A stretch of DNA of 64,000 nucleotides, from NCBI RefSeq assembly GCF_016756495.1, contig NZ_AP023243.1:4344501-4408500 (forward strand). Reading direction: 5' to 3'. Source of the stretch: Mesorhizobium sp. 113-3-3. GTDB taxonomy: Bacteria > Pseudomonadota > Alphaproteobacteria > Rhizobiales > Rhizobiaceae. The notes under the pieces were generated by a model, which was not told where the DNA came from, did not search any database, and worked only from the letters and a program-made list of their open reading frames with translations. Both the position numbers and the translations under genes were made by a program. Positions 1-10,219 of the stretch are shown piece after piece (within the stretch, counting starts at the first letter, position 1; every line of letters starts with the position of its first letter).

Positions 1-228
1 GGGACGGACCTCGCCGCGGTCCGCCTTGCATACCGAGCCGCCTGGGCGGCGGCTCTCTGTCTGTTCTCCGTCCGCCTTTCGGCGGCCGGCTAAAACGGGA
101 GAAAACCCGTTTCCTGAAGGCCGGTTGCGGCCCTCAGGAAAGAGGTTCTTGTACATCTCGCGCTACGCGTCCTCCCTTCGAGCCGAAGGGAGTGGCGGAC
201 GGCGCGAGGCCGCCCGCCGCTTTTACGC
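1..228 (-). other. rplL downstream region with stacked hairpins
   Basis: There is no gene here. Two strong inverted repeats are visible. At 111-140 a 7-bp arm (111-117 with 134-140) continues, after one mismatch, into 5 more pairs closing a GTTG loop. At 172-192 a 9-bp perfect stem closes a 3-nt loop. A weaker stem lies at 94-111. In most bacteria rpoB follows rplL, and in E. coli the gap holds an attenuator and an RNase III site. A similar role is inferred here; rpoB itself lies outside the window. Confidence 0.5.
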
Positions 229-606
229 TTACTTCAGGTCGACCTTGGCGCCGGCTGCTTCCAGCTGGGCCTTGAACTTGTCGGCGTCGGCCTTGGAAAC
301 GCCTTCCTTGACCGGCTTCGGAGCCGCTTCGACCAGGTCCTTGGCTTCCTTGAGGCCAAGACCGGTGATGGCGCGGACTTCCTTGATGACGTTGATCTTC
401 TGAGCGCCAGCGTCGGTGAGGACGACGTCGAATTCCGTCTTTTCCTCGGCCGGAGCAGCAGCAGCGGCAGCGCCGCCAGCAGCGGCAACCGCCACCGGAG
501 CAGCAGCCGAAACGCCCCACTTTTCTTCCAGAAGCTTCGACAGCTCGGCCGCCTCGAGGACGGTCAGCTTCGAAAGGTCGTCTACGATCTTTGCGAGATC
601 AGCCAT
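229..606 (-). CDS. rplL: 50S ribosomal protein L7/L12
   Basis: This is the stalk protein of the large ribosomal subunit, present in multiple copies, which recruits and stimulates translational GTPases. At 125 residues it has the usual length. The helical dimerisation region covers about residues 1-33, followed by an Ala-rich flexible hinge (about 34-53) and the globular C-terminal domain with the [18 protein letters not shown] stretch that contacts EF-Tu and EF-G. The ATG is preceded by a GAAGGA ribosome-binding site. It lies 54 nt downstream of rplJ on the same strand and is almost certainly co-transcribed with it, translation being set by the rplJ leader in known systems. Identification is secure. 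Confidence 0.98.
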   Translation of the reverse strand: MADLAKIVDDLSKLTVLEAAELSKLLEEKWGVSAAAPVAVAAAGGAAAAAAPAEEKTEFDVVLTDAGAQKINVIKEVRAITGLGLKEAKDLVEAAPKPVKEGVSKADADKFKAQLEAAGAKVDLK

Positions 607-660
607 TGTTGTATTCCTTCGTTAGGTTCGAACGTGTGTTTTTGATAGCGAGGAACGGCC

Positions 661-1179
661 TCATGCCGCCTCGTCCTTCCGGGCGTAAGCGCCGATGACG
701 CGCGCGACCGAGGCCGCTGGCGCATTGACGATCTGGGCGATCCGGGTTGCCGGCGTGGCGATCATGCCAACCAGCCTGGCGCGCAGCTCATCGAGCGACG
801 GAAGTGTGGCGAGTGCCTTCACACCGTCGGCATTGAGCGAGGTGGTGCCCATTGCGCCGCCGAGAATGACGAGCTTGTCATTCCCCTTGGCGAAATCGGA
901 CGCGACCTTCGGCGCCGCAATCGGATCCTCCGAATAAGCAATCAGCGTCTGTCCCTTGAACAGGTCGATGATCGATGCGGAGTCCGTGCCCTGAAGAGCG
1001 ATTTTGGCGAGACGGTTCTTCGCGACTTTAACGGTGCCACCGGCGGCGCGCATTTTCGACCGAAGGTCGTTCATTTGCGCGACGGTGATTCCGGCATAGT
1101 GGGCCACGACCACTGAACCTGCGTTTCCGAACGCTTCGTTCAGGCCCGTGACGAGTTCGCGTTTTTCCGCTCTGTCCAC
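661..1179 (-). CDS. rplJ: 50S ribosomal protein L10
   Basis: L10 forms the base of the ribosomal stalk, binding 23S rRNA through its N-terminal domain and L7/L12 dimers through its C-terminal helix. The protein is 172 residues and begins with the typical [10 protein letters not shown] region. The start codon is GTG with GGAGATAGG upstream. A 374-nt non-coding stretch separates it from rplA, far more than the spacing of its neighbours, and contains consecutive hairpins. This fits the known L10 autoregulatory leader, although the regulation here is inferred. Confidence 0.97.
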   Translation of the reverse strand: MDRAEKRELVTGLNEAFGNAGSVVVAHYAGITVAQMNDLRSKMRAAGGTVKVAKNRLAKIALQGTDSASIIDLFKGQTLIAYSEDPIAAPKVASDFAKGNDKLVILGGAMGTTSLNADGVKALATLPSLDELRARLVGMIATPATRIAQIVNAPAASVARVIGAYARKDEAA

Positions 1180-1553
1180 TGCCTATCTCCAGTTGACCCC
1201 TGCCCCACTAGTAGGACAGGCGTCGGGTTGCCTTTTGCCGGCCGGGCCATCCAGTAACGGATCTCCCGAACGACGCTCGAGGATCCTGCCCCCTTTCGCC
1301 ACACCGCCAGCAAGCCAACGATGCGCAGACAAAAGGCAAACACGGTTCGAACCTTTCATTGGAGCATTCGCTCCGTTGTCAGGTCTTCACCCGTCTCATG
1401 CAGGCCCACATGAATTAAGGCTTTGGGGCCGCCTGCAATCTCGGACAGGATGTCCGGAAGCCTTTCGACTTCCGGCACCGGGCCCAGGATAAATCCGAGG
1501 CCCGGAATTCAGTCACGGATCGGCCATTCAGCGGCCGACCCAAATGGTCTTAA
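1180..1553 (-). promoter_or_regulatory. Structured leader of rplJ-rplL
   Basis: This 374-nt region between rplA and rplJ has no credible gene. Three inverted repeats occur one after another: 1442-1456 (6 bp, 3-nt loop), 1454-1475 (7 bp, 8-nt loop) and 1478-1505 (7 bp plus an inner 4 bp). The first two share bases 1454-1456 and so cannot both form fully. A structured leader bound by the L10-L12 complex is known upstream of rplJ in many bacteria. A role as that leader is inferred from position and structure; a promoter could also lie here. Confidence 0.5.
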
Positions 1554-2252
<699 letters not shown>

Positions 2253-2256
2253 GATC

Positions 2257-2685
2257 TCAGCCCACCACTTCCAGACCCATCGAGCGGGCGGAGCCCTCGA
2301 CCATGCGCATGGCCGCCTCGACGTCGTTTGCGTTCAGATCCTTCATCTTGGCGGTCGCGATTTCGCGCACCTTGTCGCGCGAAACGGTGCCAGCCTTGAC
2401 CTTGCCCGGCTCCTTCGAGCCCGACTTCAGGTTCGCGGCCTTCTTCAGGAAATAGCTCACCGGCGGCGTCTTCATGACGAAGGTGAACGACTTGTCCTGA
2501 TAGTAGGTGATGACGACCGGAACCGGCGATCCCTTTTCCATTTCCTGGGTCTGCGCGTTGAACGCCTTGCAGAACTCCATGATGTTGATGCCACGCTGAC
2601 CAAGCGCCGGGCCGATCGGGGGCGACGGCGTAGCCGAACCCGCGGAGACCTGAAGCTTGAGCTGGCCTGCAATTTTCTTAGCCAT
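2257..2685 (-). CDS. rplK: 50S ribosomal protein L11
   Basis: L11 binds the GTPase-associated centre of 23S rRNA and is needed for RelA-dependent stringent control in well-studied bacteria. The protein is 142 residues, with the N-terminal lysine-rich [13 protein letters not shown] start, the proline-containing [22 protein letters not shown] region and the C-terminal rRNA-binding domain. A clear AGGAAAAGAG ribosome-binding site precedes the ATG. It heads the rplK-rplA pair downstream of nusG. Confidence 0.98.
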   Translation of the reverse strand: MAKKIAGQLKLQVSAGSATPSPPIGPALGQRGINIMEFCKAFNAQTQEMEKGSPVPVVITYYQDKSFTFVMKTPPVSYFLKKAANLKSGSKEPGKVKAGTVSRDKVREIATAKMKDLNANDVEAAMRMVEGSARSMGLEVVG

Positions 2686-2856
2686 CTCTTTTCCTGCCTT
2701 TGTCTATGCCGGCCCCATCTTGGGAAACACCGGCGGTTGCAGTCTGGTGGTGCGGTTCGCGCGGCCGGCTAAAGCCACATTCGCCTCCCACCGCTCTCAG
2801 GCCATGCGTTTCCGCACCGCCTCCCCTGATCGCCAACCGGCATCAGGGATTTCGGA

Positions 2857-3384
2857 TCAGCCTTTTTCGACCTGTCCGAATTCCAGATCGACAGGCACGG
2901 CGCGCCCGAAGATCGAAACTTCCACCTTGAGCCGCGCCCGCTCCTCGTCCACTTCCTGGACGAAACCGTTGAACGACGCGAAAGGACCATCCGAGACGCG
3001 GATCGCCTCGCCGATCTCGAAAGTGACCGAGGGCTTCGGGCGCTCGACGCCTTCCTGCACCTGATTCAGGATGCGCTGCGCTTCGGCCTCGGTGATCGGC
3101 ACCGGCTTGGAGTCACCGAGAAAGCCGGTAACCTTCGGCGTGTTCTTCACCAGCGAGAACACGGCATCGGTCAAATTGGCCTTCAGGAGCACGTAGCCCG
3201 GGAAGAACTTGCGCTCGGCGTCGACCTTGCGGCCACGACGAACCTCGACGACCTTCTCGGTCGGCACCACGATCTGCTCGATATCGGCGGACAGGCCCTT
3301 CTGCTTGGCCTTGTTCTCGATGTCCTCGGCGACCTTCTTTTCAAAGTTCGAATAAGCGTGGACGATGTACCAGCGCGCAGCCAT
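2857..3384 (-). CDS. nusG: Transcription termination/antitermination factor NusG
   Basis: NusG binds RNA polymerase, suppresses pausing and links transcription to Rho or to the ribosome through NusE. The 175-residue protein has the N-terminal NGN domain beginning MAARWYIVHAYSNFEKKVAE, the FFPGYVLLKA strand, and a C-terminal KOW domain around FEIGEAIRVSDGPFASFNG. The ribosome-binding site GGAGAAG lies about 10 nt before the ATG. It sits 29 nt downstream of secE, the usual secE-nusG order. Confidence 0.97.
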   Translation of the reverse strand: MAARWYIVHAYSNFEKKVAEDIENKAKQKGLSADIEQIVVPTEKVVEVRRGRKVDAERKFFPGYVLLKANLTDAVFSLVKNTPKVTGFLGDSKPVPITEAEAQRILNQVQEGVERPKPSVTFEIGEAIRVSDGPFASFNGFVQEVDEERARLKVEVSIFGRAVPVDLEFGQVEKG

Positions 3385-3413
3385 TTTTTTAGACTTCTCC
3401 GTAGTCGCCGGAC

Positions 3414-3617
3414 TTAGCGTCCAATGCCCAGAATCTGTTCGATCGCGAGGCCCATCAACTGATCGGCGCTAAAGAAAAAGATCATCGCAATCACAGCGAA
3501 GGCCAGAACCATCACCGTCGAGATCATCGTTTCGCGCCGCGACGGCCAAGTCACCTTGGCGGTCTCCGAGCGAACCTGCTGGAGAAAGACGAAAGGATTT
3601 GTGGTTTTCGAAGCCAT
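3414..3617 (-). CDS. secE: Preprotein translocase subunit SecE
   Basis: SecE clamps the SecY channel in the inner membrane and is essential for protein export. The protein is 67 residues from the chosen ATG, typical of the single-membrane-segment alphaproteobacterial form. The conserved amphipathic helix (VRSETAKVTWPSRRET) is followed by one transmembrane segment (about residues 32-53). An upstream in-frame start at 3635 would add six residues that are not family-like, so MASKTTN was chosen. nusG follows directly. Confidence 0.95.
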   Translation of the reverse strand: MASKTTNPFVFLQQVRSETAKVTWPSRRETMISTVMVLAFAVIAMIFFFSADQLMGLAIEQILGIGR

Positions 3618-3978
3618 ATGCCGCTCTGTCTTCAAGACCCGTTGGCCGGGCCCCCTGGATGATCCCGCTGGCCGGGACGTGCCGCCTGAGCCCAGTCTCG
3701 CGCCGAATCAGCGCAATCATTTCGCCCATGCAAATCAGACGCGTAAAGCCGGCTTCCCAGCTCCACGCGTCGCGTGTCTGTTCTGTCTACATAAAACCGA
3801 TTCTTGATCCACGCAAGTGGCAAGTGTCCGCTTTATGACCAAACGCCGCCTCGGAACCATCCAGTCGTTCCGTCCCGGCTATGGCGCCCTTATGCCCCAA
3901 TCGGCCTAATATGGCAAGCGTGTCGCCGATTTTCAAAGGCAGTCCACAAAATATCGTGACTGATGGCCATTTTGGAAA
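3618..3978 (-). other. Non-coding region between tRNA-Trp and secE
   Basis: This 361-nt stretch has no gene I would support; its open frames are short and overlap on both strands. It probably carries the secE-nusG promoter, and one candidate is listed separately. Confidence 0.5.
3788..3816 (-). promoter_or_regulatory. Candidate promoter for secE-nusG
   Basis: On the minus strand TTGCGT (3811-3816) and TATGTA (3788-3793) are separated by 17 nt, a sigma-70-like arrangement about 170 nt before secE. It is supported only by pattern and position. Confidence 0.3.
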
Positions 3979-4054
<76 letters not shown>

Positions 4055-4136
4055 ATCGTGCGCGCCTCGGCGCAGCAGGGGCTTCCTAAAAGCTTCCGCG
4101 CCCGCTGTAAAGAGTGGTTTGCACGCAAACACGCCT

Positions 4137-4688
4137 TCATCCCCTTTGCCAGAAATCGGGATAGGTGACGACCAGCCCATCGCGGTCGATCTCGACTTCG
4201 CGCCTGAAGTCGCCGGCGCGCGATTCATAGAGATATCGCCTGCCCTCCACGAGGCATGTGTAGCGCTGCGGGTTGCTGACGACCGTCAGGGCCGGGAATT
4301 CGATGAAGGCGGTGGTGATCTCAGCACTCTGCCCGGCGGAAAGCCGCAAACGCCGGATCGGCAACGTGTTGGTGAACGGCGTGACGGTGAGGTCTGGATC
4401 GATCGCGCCCTCCAGTTCAGGCATCGGCACTCCGTCCCGGGTCCAGTTGCCATCGCCGTCGGCGGCAAGAATCAGCGTCCGGCCAGAGCCGATCATGTCG
4501 ACCGTGACACGCCTGGCGCGCCAGTGCGCGTCGCATTCTATGCGGTAGCGGACGGCAAAAGGGCTTTGACCGGAGCAGACGACGACGGAGTCGGCCAGGA
4601 TCTCGCCCGCGCGCTCGCGCAGTTCCAGATGCTCGATACCGGGGCCGTCCCACTCGCGCCAGCGCACGATCTTGAAATCTTCCGACAT
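4137..4688 (-). CDS. Putative glycolipid-binding domain protein (DUF1089-like)
   Basis: A 183-residue soluble protein with no signal peptide. The sequence pattern (an opening WREWDGPGIEHLEL segment, then YRIECDAHWRARRVTV, a WTRDG turn and the ending ...GLVVTYPDFWQRG) matches the family annotated as putative glycolipid-binding (formerly DUF1089). That name comes from a structural resemblance and the ligand is not established. It is followed on the same strand by tRNA-Trp and preceded by the hemoglobin gene 28 nt away, so the two may share a transcript. Family assignment is from recall of sequence features. Confidence 0.7.
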   Translation of the reverse strand: MSEDFKIVRWREWDGPGIEHLELRERAGEILADSVVVCSGQSPFAVRYRIECDAHWRARRVTVDMIGSGRTLILAADGDGNWTRDGVPMPELEGAIDPDLTVTPFTNTLPIRRLRLSAGQSAEITTAFIEFPALTVVSNPQRYTCLVEGRRYLYESRAGDFRREVEIDRDGLVVTYPDFWQRG

Positions 4689-4716
4689 CCGTACTGCACT
4701 CCGAGGTAGCTGGAAG

Positions 4717-5199
4717 CTACTTTGTTTCCGGCGGCGTGTATGGCCCGCCGGGCACGCCCCAGCCCCAGGCCGGCATCGGCTCGGTATCGGGATCGCAGGT
4801 CTCGCCGAGGTTGGAGTTCATCTTGGCCAATCGCGATCCCCATTCGACATAGCCCATGAAAGCCGAACGGAATTCGGGATCGTCCGGCAAGCCGACCTCA
4901 TCGGCCGCGTCGGCAAGCAGGTTGATCCAGCGGCGGCGCTGCTCTTCCGTCAAATGCTTGCCCAGATGATGCATGACCATCTCGCGGTGGCCGCCGAATT
5001 TCTCGCTGTAGGTCTTCGGTCCGCCAAAGACCTCGCCGATGAAGGCCGCGACATGGGCGGGATGATCCGGCGACATCGCCTTGAACACCGGCCCGACGAC
5101 CGGATCCTTTGCCACCTTGTCGTAAAATGTCTGCGTCAGCCGGTTCAGGGCGTCGCTGCCGCCGGCCCATTCGTAGAGTGTCGGAACGTCCCGGCTCAT
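4717..5199 (-). CDS. Group II truncated hemoglobin
   Basis: Small heme protein of 160 residues, likely involved in binding or detoxifying O2, NO or related ligands in the cytoplasm. It has the family pattern: YEWAGGSDALNRLTQTFYDKV at the N-terminus, the VFGGPKTYSEKFGGH loop, the MHHLGKHL segment expected to supply the proximal histidine, and RRRWINLL with the group II tryptophan. A longer frame reaches 5265, but the ATG at 5199 has GGAGGA just upstream and begins at the expected family N-terminus. The C-terminal PMPAWGWGVPGGPYTPPETK tail extends past the globin fold. Confidence 0.88.
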   Translation of the reverse strand: MSRDVPTLYEWAGGSDALNRLTQTFYDKVAKDPVVGPVFKAMSPDHPAHVAAFIGEVFGGPKTYSEKFGGHREMVMHHLGKHLTEEQRRRWINLLADAADEVGLPDDPEFRSAFMGYVEWGSRLAKMNSNLGETCDPDTEPMPAWGWGVPGGPYTPPETK

Positions 5200-5298
5200 T
5201 GTCGATCCTCCGCCAGCCCCTGTGCCACCGGCGCGACGATAGCGGAAAGATCGAAGGCAGCTCAACCTGCCTCGATGGCCAGCTTCCGAAGCCGCGCA

Positions 5299-6951
5299 CT
5301 ACAGCCTTGCCGGCGCGTCGGCCGCCGCATTGGCGGGCGGCAGGCCGCGGCAATTGTCGGGCCTGGGAACCGCCTTGCAAATGGTGGCGCCGGTCAGAGC
5401 GTCGACCGATTGCGGTCCCGTTGTCAGTCCCGCCTTCAGCATGATGTCCGGTTCGAGCTGGCGCTCGGCCGAGCGCCCCGCGATCGCCTCGAACAGAGCG
5501 GGACCGATCGCCATCTCCTCGATATACGCCTTGACCACCTGCTTCTGTCCCATCGGATACAGGCTGAGCCGCGCCTGCGGACCAACAAGCCTTCTTACGC
5601 CGCCGGCGAGCATCAGCGCGCAGGCCGAATCGCACTCCACGCCCGCATCGATGCTCAATCCGGCATAGGCGCCTTCCTTGGCCAGGCAATTCCAGGCTCC
5701 CGGATCGCAATCGACGAAATCGGTGCGGCCCACGGCGACGTCGAGCTTCCTTTCGCGGATGATCCGACCCGCCGCCAGGGCGCCGGACAGCTCCCCTCCC
5801 CGTGAGCTGATCACGACAGGCAGGCGCCGGTTGCCAAGGGTGGCGAGCAATTGGCGCAACTTCTGCGGCGTCTGGGTCGAAATCACGCCTTCTGCCGATA
5901 TCCATTCCGGACAGTCGGGATTGCACAGCGGATTGCTGCCGCGCACGACGACAAAGCGCATCTCCGCACCGGCCTTGGCGGTTTCCGGTCCAACCGGTGC
6001 GACGTCCCTGGACTTGCCGGTCGCGGCGGCCGATGGCGTCGCATCGTTGGCAGGAATCTCCCGGCAATTCGCGGCCGGCTGTTGCGGTGCGCACAGGCTC
6101 ACGGAGGTCAACAGATCGACCGCGTCGCGGCTGGTCACCAACTTCATCGTCAGCATATCGTCGAGCGCGATCTGGCGGATGTCGCTGGCCGGCGTGGCCT
6201 TCATCATGTCCAGCACGCCGTCGCCTATCCCCATTTCCCTGAGATAGGCCGATAGCGTCTTCTCGACCGCCTTGCTCATCTCGTAGGTCTTGTAGCTGCC
6301 CGCGTTCTTGCGGCTGACGACCTTGGTGCTGATGACCTTCTTCTTGCCCTTCACGATCCGATATGTGGTCCGGTAGAGCAGTTTCTCGCGCTTGTAGGTC
6401 GTGGTGATCTGGTGGACGCCGAGATAGGCGAAATCTCCGACCACGCGGCGGACACCGCCGGAGAACATCAGCGGACAGGCGGAATTGCACATGGCCCCGT
6501 CGTCAAAAGCCATGCCGAGATAGTCGGCACCCTTGCCCTTGTTGTCGCTGCAATTCTTCGCCTCCGGCTGGCAGCCGGAAAAAACCGTCACGCCGACGGC
6601 GATATCGAGCTTGTTCTTGCGGATCATCCTGCCAAGTGCGAGTGCGGCATCGACATTGCCGCCGGGCGAGTTGACGACGACGGGTAGTTGCCGTCTCCCG
6701 AGCGTCTTGAGCGTGCGCTTGAAAAGCAACGGCGTGCCTGCCGCGATCGTGCCTTCAGCCGATATCCATTCCGGACAATTGGGTTCGCATCCCGGTGCAT
6801 TGCTGCGAACCACTACGAAGCGCATCGGCGGGATGTCCAGCGACTGCTCCTGCGCCCGCACCGCCGCGACAGGCAGGACCAAGGCGACCAACAGCGTGAG
6901 ACGGGCCAGTGCCCGCAACCACCATGCCTCGAACCAGCGCCCTGGAACCAC
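5299..6951 (-). CDS. Secreted COG3904-type protein with two ClpP-like domains (copy 1)
   Basis: A 550-residue exported protein (signal peptide about residues 1-34) made of two related domains, about 42-285 and 330-535. Domain 1 has SPGG at 95-98, CNSAC at 155-159 and GVH ending at His180, the arrangement seen in ClpP/SppA-like serine hydrolases, so Ser157 and His180 are candidate catalytic residues. Domain 2 keeps CDSAC (Ser442), has SRGG instead of SPGG, and carries Tyr465 where domain 1 has His180. Each domain repeats the RFVVVR(S/G)...C..(N/D)CPEWISAEG opening. The start is GTG, aligned with the equivalent GTG of the neighbouring paralogue. The substrate is unknown, and enzymatic activity is inferred only. 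Confidence 0.8.
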   Translation of the reverse strand: MVPGRWFEAWWLRALARLTLLVALVLPVAAVRAQEQSLDIPPMRFVVVRSNAPGCEPNCPEWISAEGTIAAGTPLLFKRTLKTLGRRQLPVVVNSPGGNVDAALALGRMIRKNKLDIAVGVTVFSGCQPEAKNCSDNKGKGADYLGMAFDDGAMCNSACPLMFSGGVRRVVGDFAYLGVHQITTTYKREKLLYRTTYRIVKGKKKVISTKVVSRKNAGSYKTYEMSKAVEKTLSAYLREMGIGDGVLDMMKATPASDIRQIALDDMLTMKLVTSRDAVDLLTSVSLCAPQQPAANCREIPANDATPSAAATGKSRDVAPVGPETAKAGAEMRFVVVRGSNPLCNPDCPEWISAEGVISTQTPQKLRQLLATLGNRRLPVVISSRGGELSGALAAGRIIRERKLDVAVGRTDFVDCDPGAWNCLAKEGAYAGLSIDAGVECDSACALMLAGGVRRLVGPQARLSLYPMGQKQVVKAYIEEMAIGPALFEAIAGRSAERQLEPDIMLKAGLTTGPQSVDALTGATICKAVPRPDNCRGLPPANAAADAPARL

Positions 6952-6980
6952 TCTTTCGCCAAGCTCCCTCAGTACAACCT

Positions 6981-7008
6981 ATACTAGTTGGCACGATGGC
7001 CCTTGCAA
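6981..7008 (-). promoter_or_regulatory. Candidate promoter of COG3904-type copy 1
   Basis: On the minus strand TTGCAA (7003-7008) and TAGTAT (6981-6986) are 16 nt apart, the latter 30 nt before the GTG start. The same arrangement, with the same spacing, precedes the second copy at 8910-8937, which supports function. Confidence 0.5.
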
Positions 7009-7059
7009 CAGCTTTGAGGAGGCGCAGATCCCGAGTCACGCAAGACCGGAAACGGTGCG

Positions 7060-8880
7060 CTAAAGTTTCGGCGGCGTCTTTGCCTCGGCATCCGCCGACG
7101 ACAAAGCCCGGCAATTGTCCGGTTTTGGCGCCGATTTGCAAATGGTGGGGCCTGTCAGCACGTCTACTGACTGCGGACCAGAGGTCAATCCGACCCCCAG
7201 CATCAGTTCGGGTTCGAGCTGGCGCTCGACCGAGCGCTGTTCGAGCGCCGCGAACAGTGTGGGAGCGATCGCCATCTCCTCCAGGTAGGCTTTGACGATC
7301 CGCTTCTGTCCCATTGCGTAGATGCTGAGCCGCGCCTTGGGATCGACCAGCCGCGTGACGCCGCCGGCAAGCATGAGCGCGCAGGCTGAATCGCACTCCA
7401 CGCCAACATCGCTGACCAGCCCGACATAGGTGCCGTTGTCGTCCGAGCAACCCGCGCCGGCCGGGCTGCAGCCTGTGATATTGGTACGGGCGACCACGAC
7501 GTCGAGCTTCCGCTCATGGATAAGCCGCCCCGCCGCCAAGGCGCCAAACAGATCGCCGCCTCGTGAACTGATCACAATGGGAAGGCGCGGATTGCCAAGC
7601 GCGGCGAGCAAATGGCGAAGCCTGTCCGTGGTCCGAGGCGTGATCGCGCCTTCCGCCGAGATCCATTCCGGGCAGTCCGGATCGCAGAGCGGATCGCTGC
7701 CACGAACGACCACGAAGCGCATCTCCAGCGCTGCGTTTCCTGGCGCTGCCCAGAACGGCTTGGCGGGAGGAGCCTTGGCAGGCTGGGTTGATGCTGCGTT
7801 GGCAGGCTGAGTGGTTGCTGCCTTGACAGGCTGGGTTGGCGCCGCCTTGGCAGGCTGCGAGAGTGAGACTTGAGCCGGTTGTTTGGCCTCAATCGACGCC
7901 ACGTTGGCCGGCTTGGCGTTCGCAGGGATTTCCCTGCAGTTCGCCGGCCCGGGATTTCGCCGGCATATGCCCGCCGATATAAGCAGGTCGACAGTGCCCT
8001 TGCCGGTGACCAACTTCATCGTCGTCATGTCGTCGAGGGCGATCTGGCGGATATCACCCGCGGCTGTGGCTTTCATGACCTCGAGAACACCTTGCCCCAC
8101 TCCCATTTCCCTGAGATAGGCCGACAGCTTCCTCTCAACCGCCTTGCTCATCTCGTAGGTCTTGTAGGTGCCGGCGTTCGTACGGCTGACGATCTTGCTG
8201 CTGATGATCTTCTTCCTGCCGCGCACAATTCTGTACGTGGTGCGATAATAGACCTGCTGGCGTTGGAATGTCGTGGTGATCTGGTGGACGCCCAGATAGG
8301 CCCATCGCCCGACCAGGCGCTGGACGCCTCCGGCAAACATCAGCGGACAGGCGGAATTACAGATGGCGCCGCCGTCGGACGCGATGCCGACGTAGGTGGC
8401 GCCATTGCCATCGTTGGCCCGACAATCGCCCGTTCCCGGCTGACAGCCGGAGAATTTGGTGGCTCCGACGGCTACATCGAGTTTGTTCTTGCGGATTATG
8501 CGGCCGAGCTGGAGCGCGGCGTCGACATTGCCGCCGGGGGAGTTGACGATAATCGGCAGTTGGCGACCGCCTAGCGTCTTCAATATACGCTTGAGCTTGG
8601 CCGGCGTAGCGGCTTCGATGGCGCCTTCAGCCGAAATCCATTCCGGACAGTTGGGCTCACAGCCAGCGGCGTTGCTGCGGACGACGGCAAATTGCATCTC
8701 CGAAAGTCCGTCGGACAGAAGGTGCTGAAGGTACCAGGTATCGGGATTCCATGTTTTCGGGTCGGAGGTGTTATCGGCCTTCGCGGCGAAGGCAACCATC
8801 ACCATCGCAAGCACCGGCACCAGGCGAACCAGCGCACGCCACCAACTTGCGATGTTGTTTGAACGACGCCCCAAAACCAC
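7060..8880 (-). CDS. Secreted COG3904-type protein with two ClpP-like domains (copy 2)
   Basis: Paralogue of the preceding gene, 606 residues from the GTG at 8880. A frame to a TTG at 8889 exists, but the GTG matches the start of copy 1 and has a GAGGGGG site upstream. It has a signal peptide, then domain 1 with SPGG, CNSAC (nucleophile candidate Ser176) and GVH (His199). A linker of tandem TQPxKAA-type repeats (DNA 7775-7861) leads to domain 2 with SRGG, CDSAC and LSIY, so the histidine is again replaced by tyrosine. The two genes are 108 nt apart and on the same strand, a tandem duplication of an already internally duplicated gene. Function is not known. Confidence 0.8.
   Translation of the reverse strand: MVLGRRSNNIASWWRALVRLVPVLAMVMVAFAAKADNTSDPKTWNPDTWYLQHLLSDGLSEMQFAVVRSNAAGCEPNCPEWISAEGAIEAATPAKLKRILKTLGGRQLPIIVNSPGGNVDAALQLGRIIRKNKLDVAVGATKFSGCQPGTGDCRANDGNGATYVGIASDGGAICNSACPLMFAGGVQRLVGRWAYLGVHQITTTFQRQQVYYRTTYRIVRGRKKIISSKIVSRTNAGTYKTYEMSKAVERKLSAYLREMGVGQGVLEVMKATAAGDIRQIALDDMTTMKLVTGKGTVDLLISAGICRRNPGPANCREIPANAKPANVASIEAKQPAQVSLSQPAKAAPTQPVKAATTQPANAASTQPAKAPPAKPFWAAPGNAALEMRFVVVRGSDPLCDPDCPEWISAEGAITPRTTDRLRHLLAALGNPRLPIVISSRGGDLFGALAAGRLIHERKLDVVVARTNITGCSPAGAGCSDDNGTYVGLVSDVGVECDSACALMLAGGVTRLVDPKARLSIYAMGQKRIVKAYLEEMAIAPTLFAALEQRSVERQLEPELMLGVGLTSGPQSVDVLTGPTICKSAPKPDNCRALSSADAEAKTPPKL
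7775..7861 (-). repeat. 24-bp tandem repeat in interdomain linker
   Basis: Three imperfect 24-bp units begin at 7775, 7799 and 7823, with a partial fourth at 7847. They encode an eight-residue QPAKAA-type repeat joining the two domains of the COG3904-type copy 2 protein. Copy 1 lacks the repeat. Confidence 0.75.
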
Positions 8881-8909
8881 TCTTGGCAAAAGCCCCCTCG
8901 ACGCAACCT

Positions 8910-8937
8910 ATAATAGTTGCGGCAACGGTGCTTGCAA
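8910..8937 (-). promoter_or_regulatory. Candidate promoter of COG3904-type copy 2
   Basis: TTGCAA (8932-8937) and TATTAT (8910-8915) lie 16 nt apart on the minus strand and 30 nt before the GTG start, mirroring copy 1. Confidence 0.5.
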
Positions 8938-8985
8938 TAGCTTCGAAACAACCGCGCAAGACTTGTTCTGCACGGCAAGTAAACG

Positions 8986-9014
8986 AAAAAGGGCGGCCCG
9001 AAGACCGCCCTTTT
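8986..9014 (-). terminator. Rho-independent terminator of tuf
   Basis: On the minus strand a 10-bp stem (AAAAGGGCGG with CCGCCCTTTT, 8987-8996 and 9005-9014) closes an 8-nt loop and is followed by T residues. It begins 30 nt after the tuf stop codon. Confidence 0.85.
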
Positions 9015-9043
9015 CTTGTCGATCCGGCTGATGCCGGGGTCGA

Positions 9044-10219
<1,176 letters not shown>

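Noticed and set aside
4898..6490. Minus-strand 530-codon frame across the hemoglobin and COG3904-type genes
   Set aside because: It is a +1 shadow of two convincing genes and is Arg/Gly-rich without domains.
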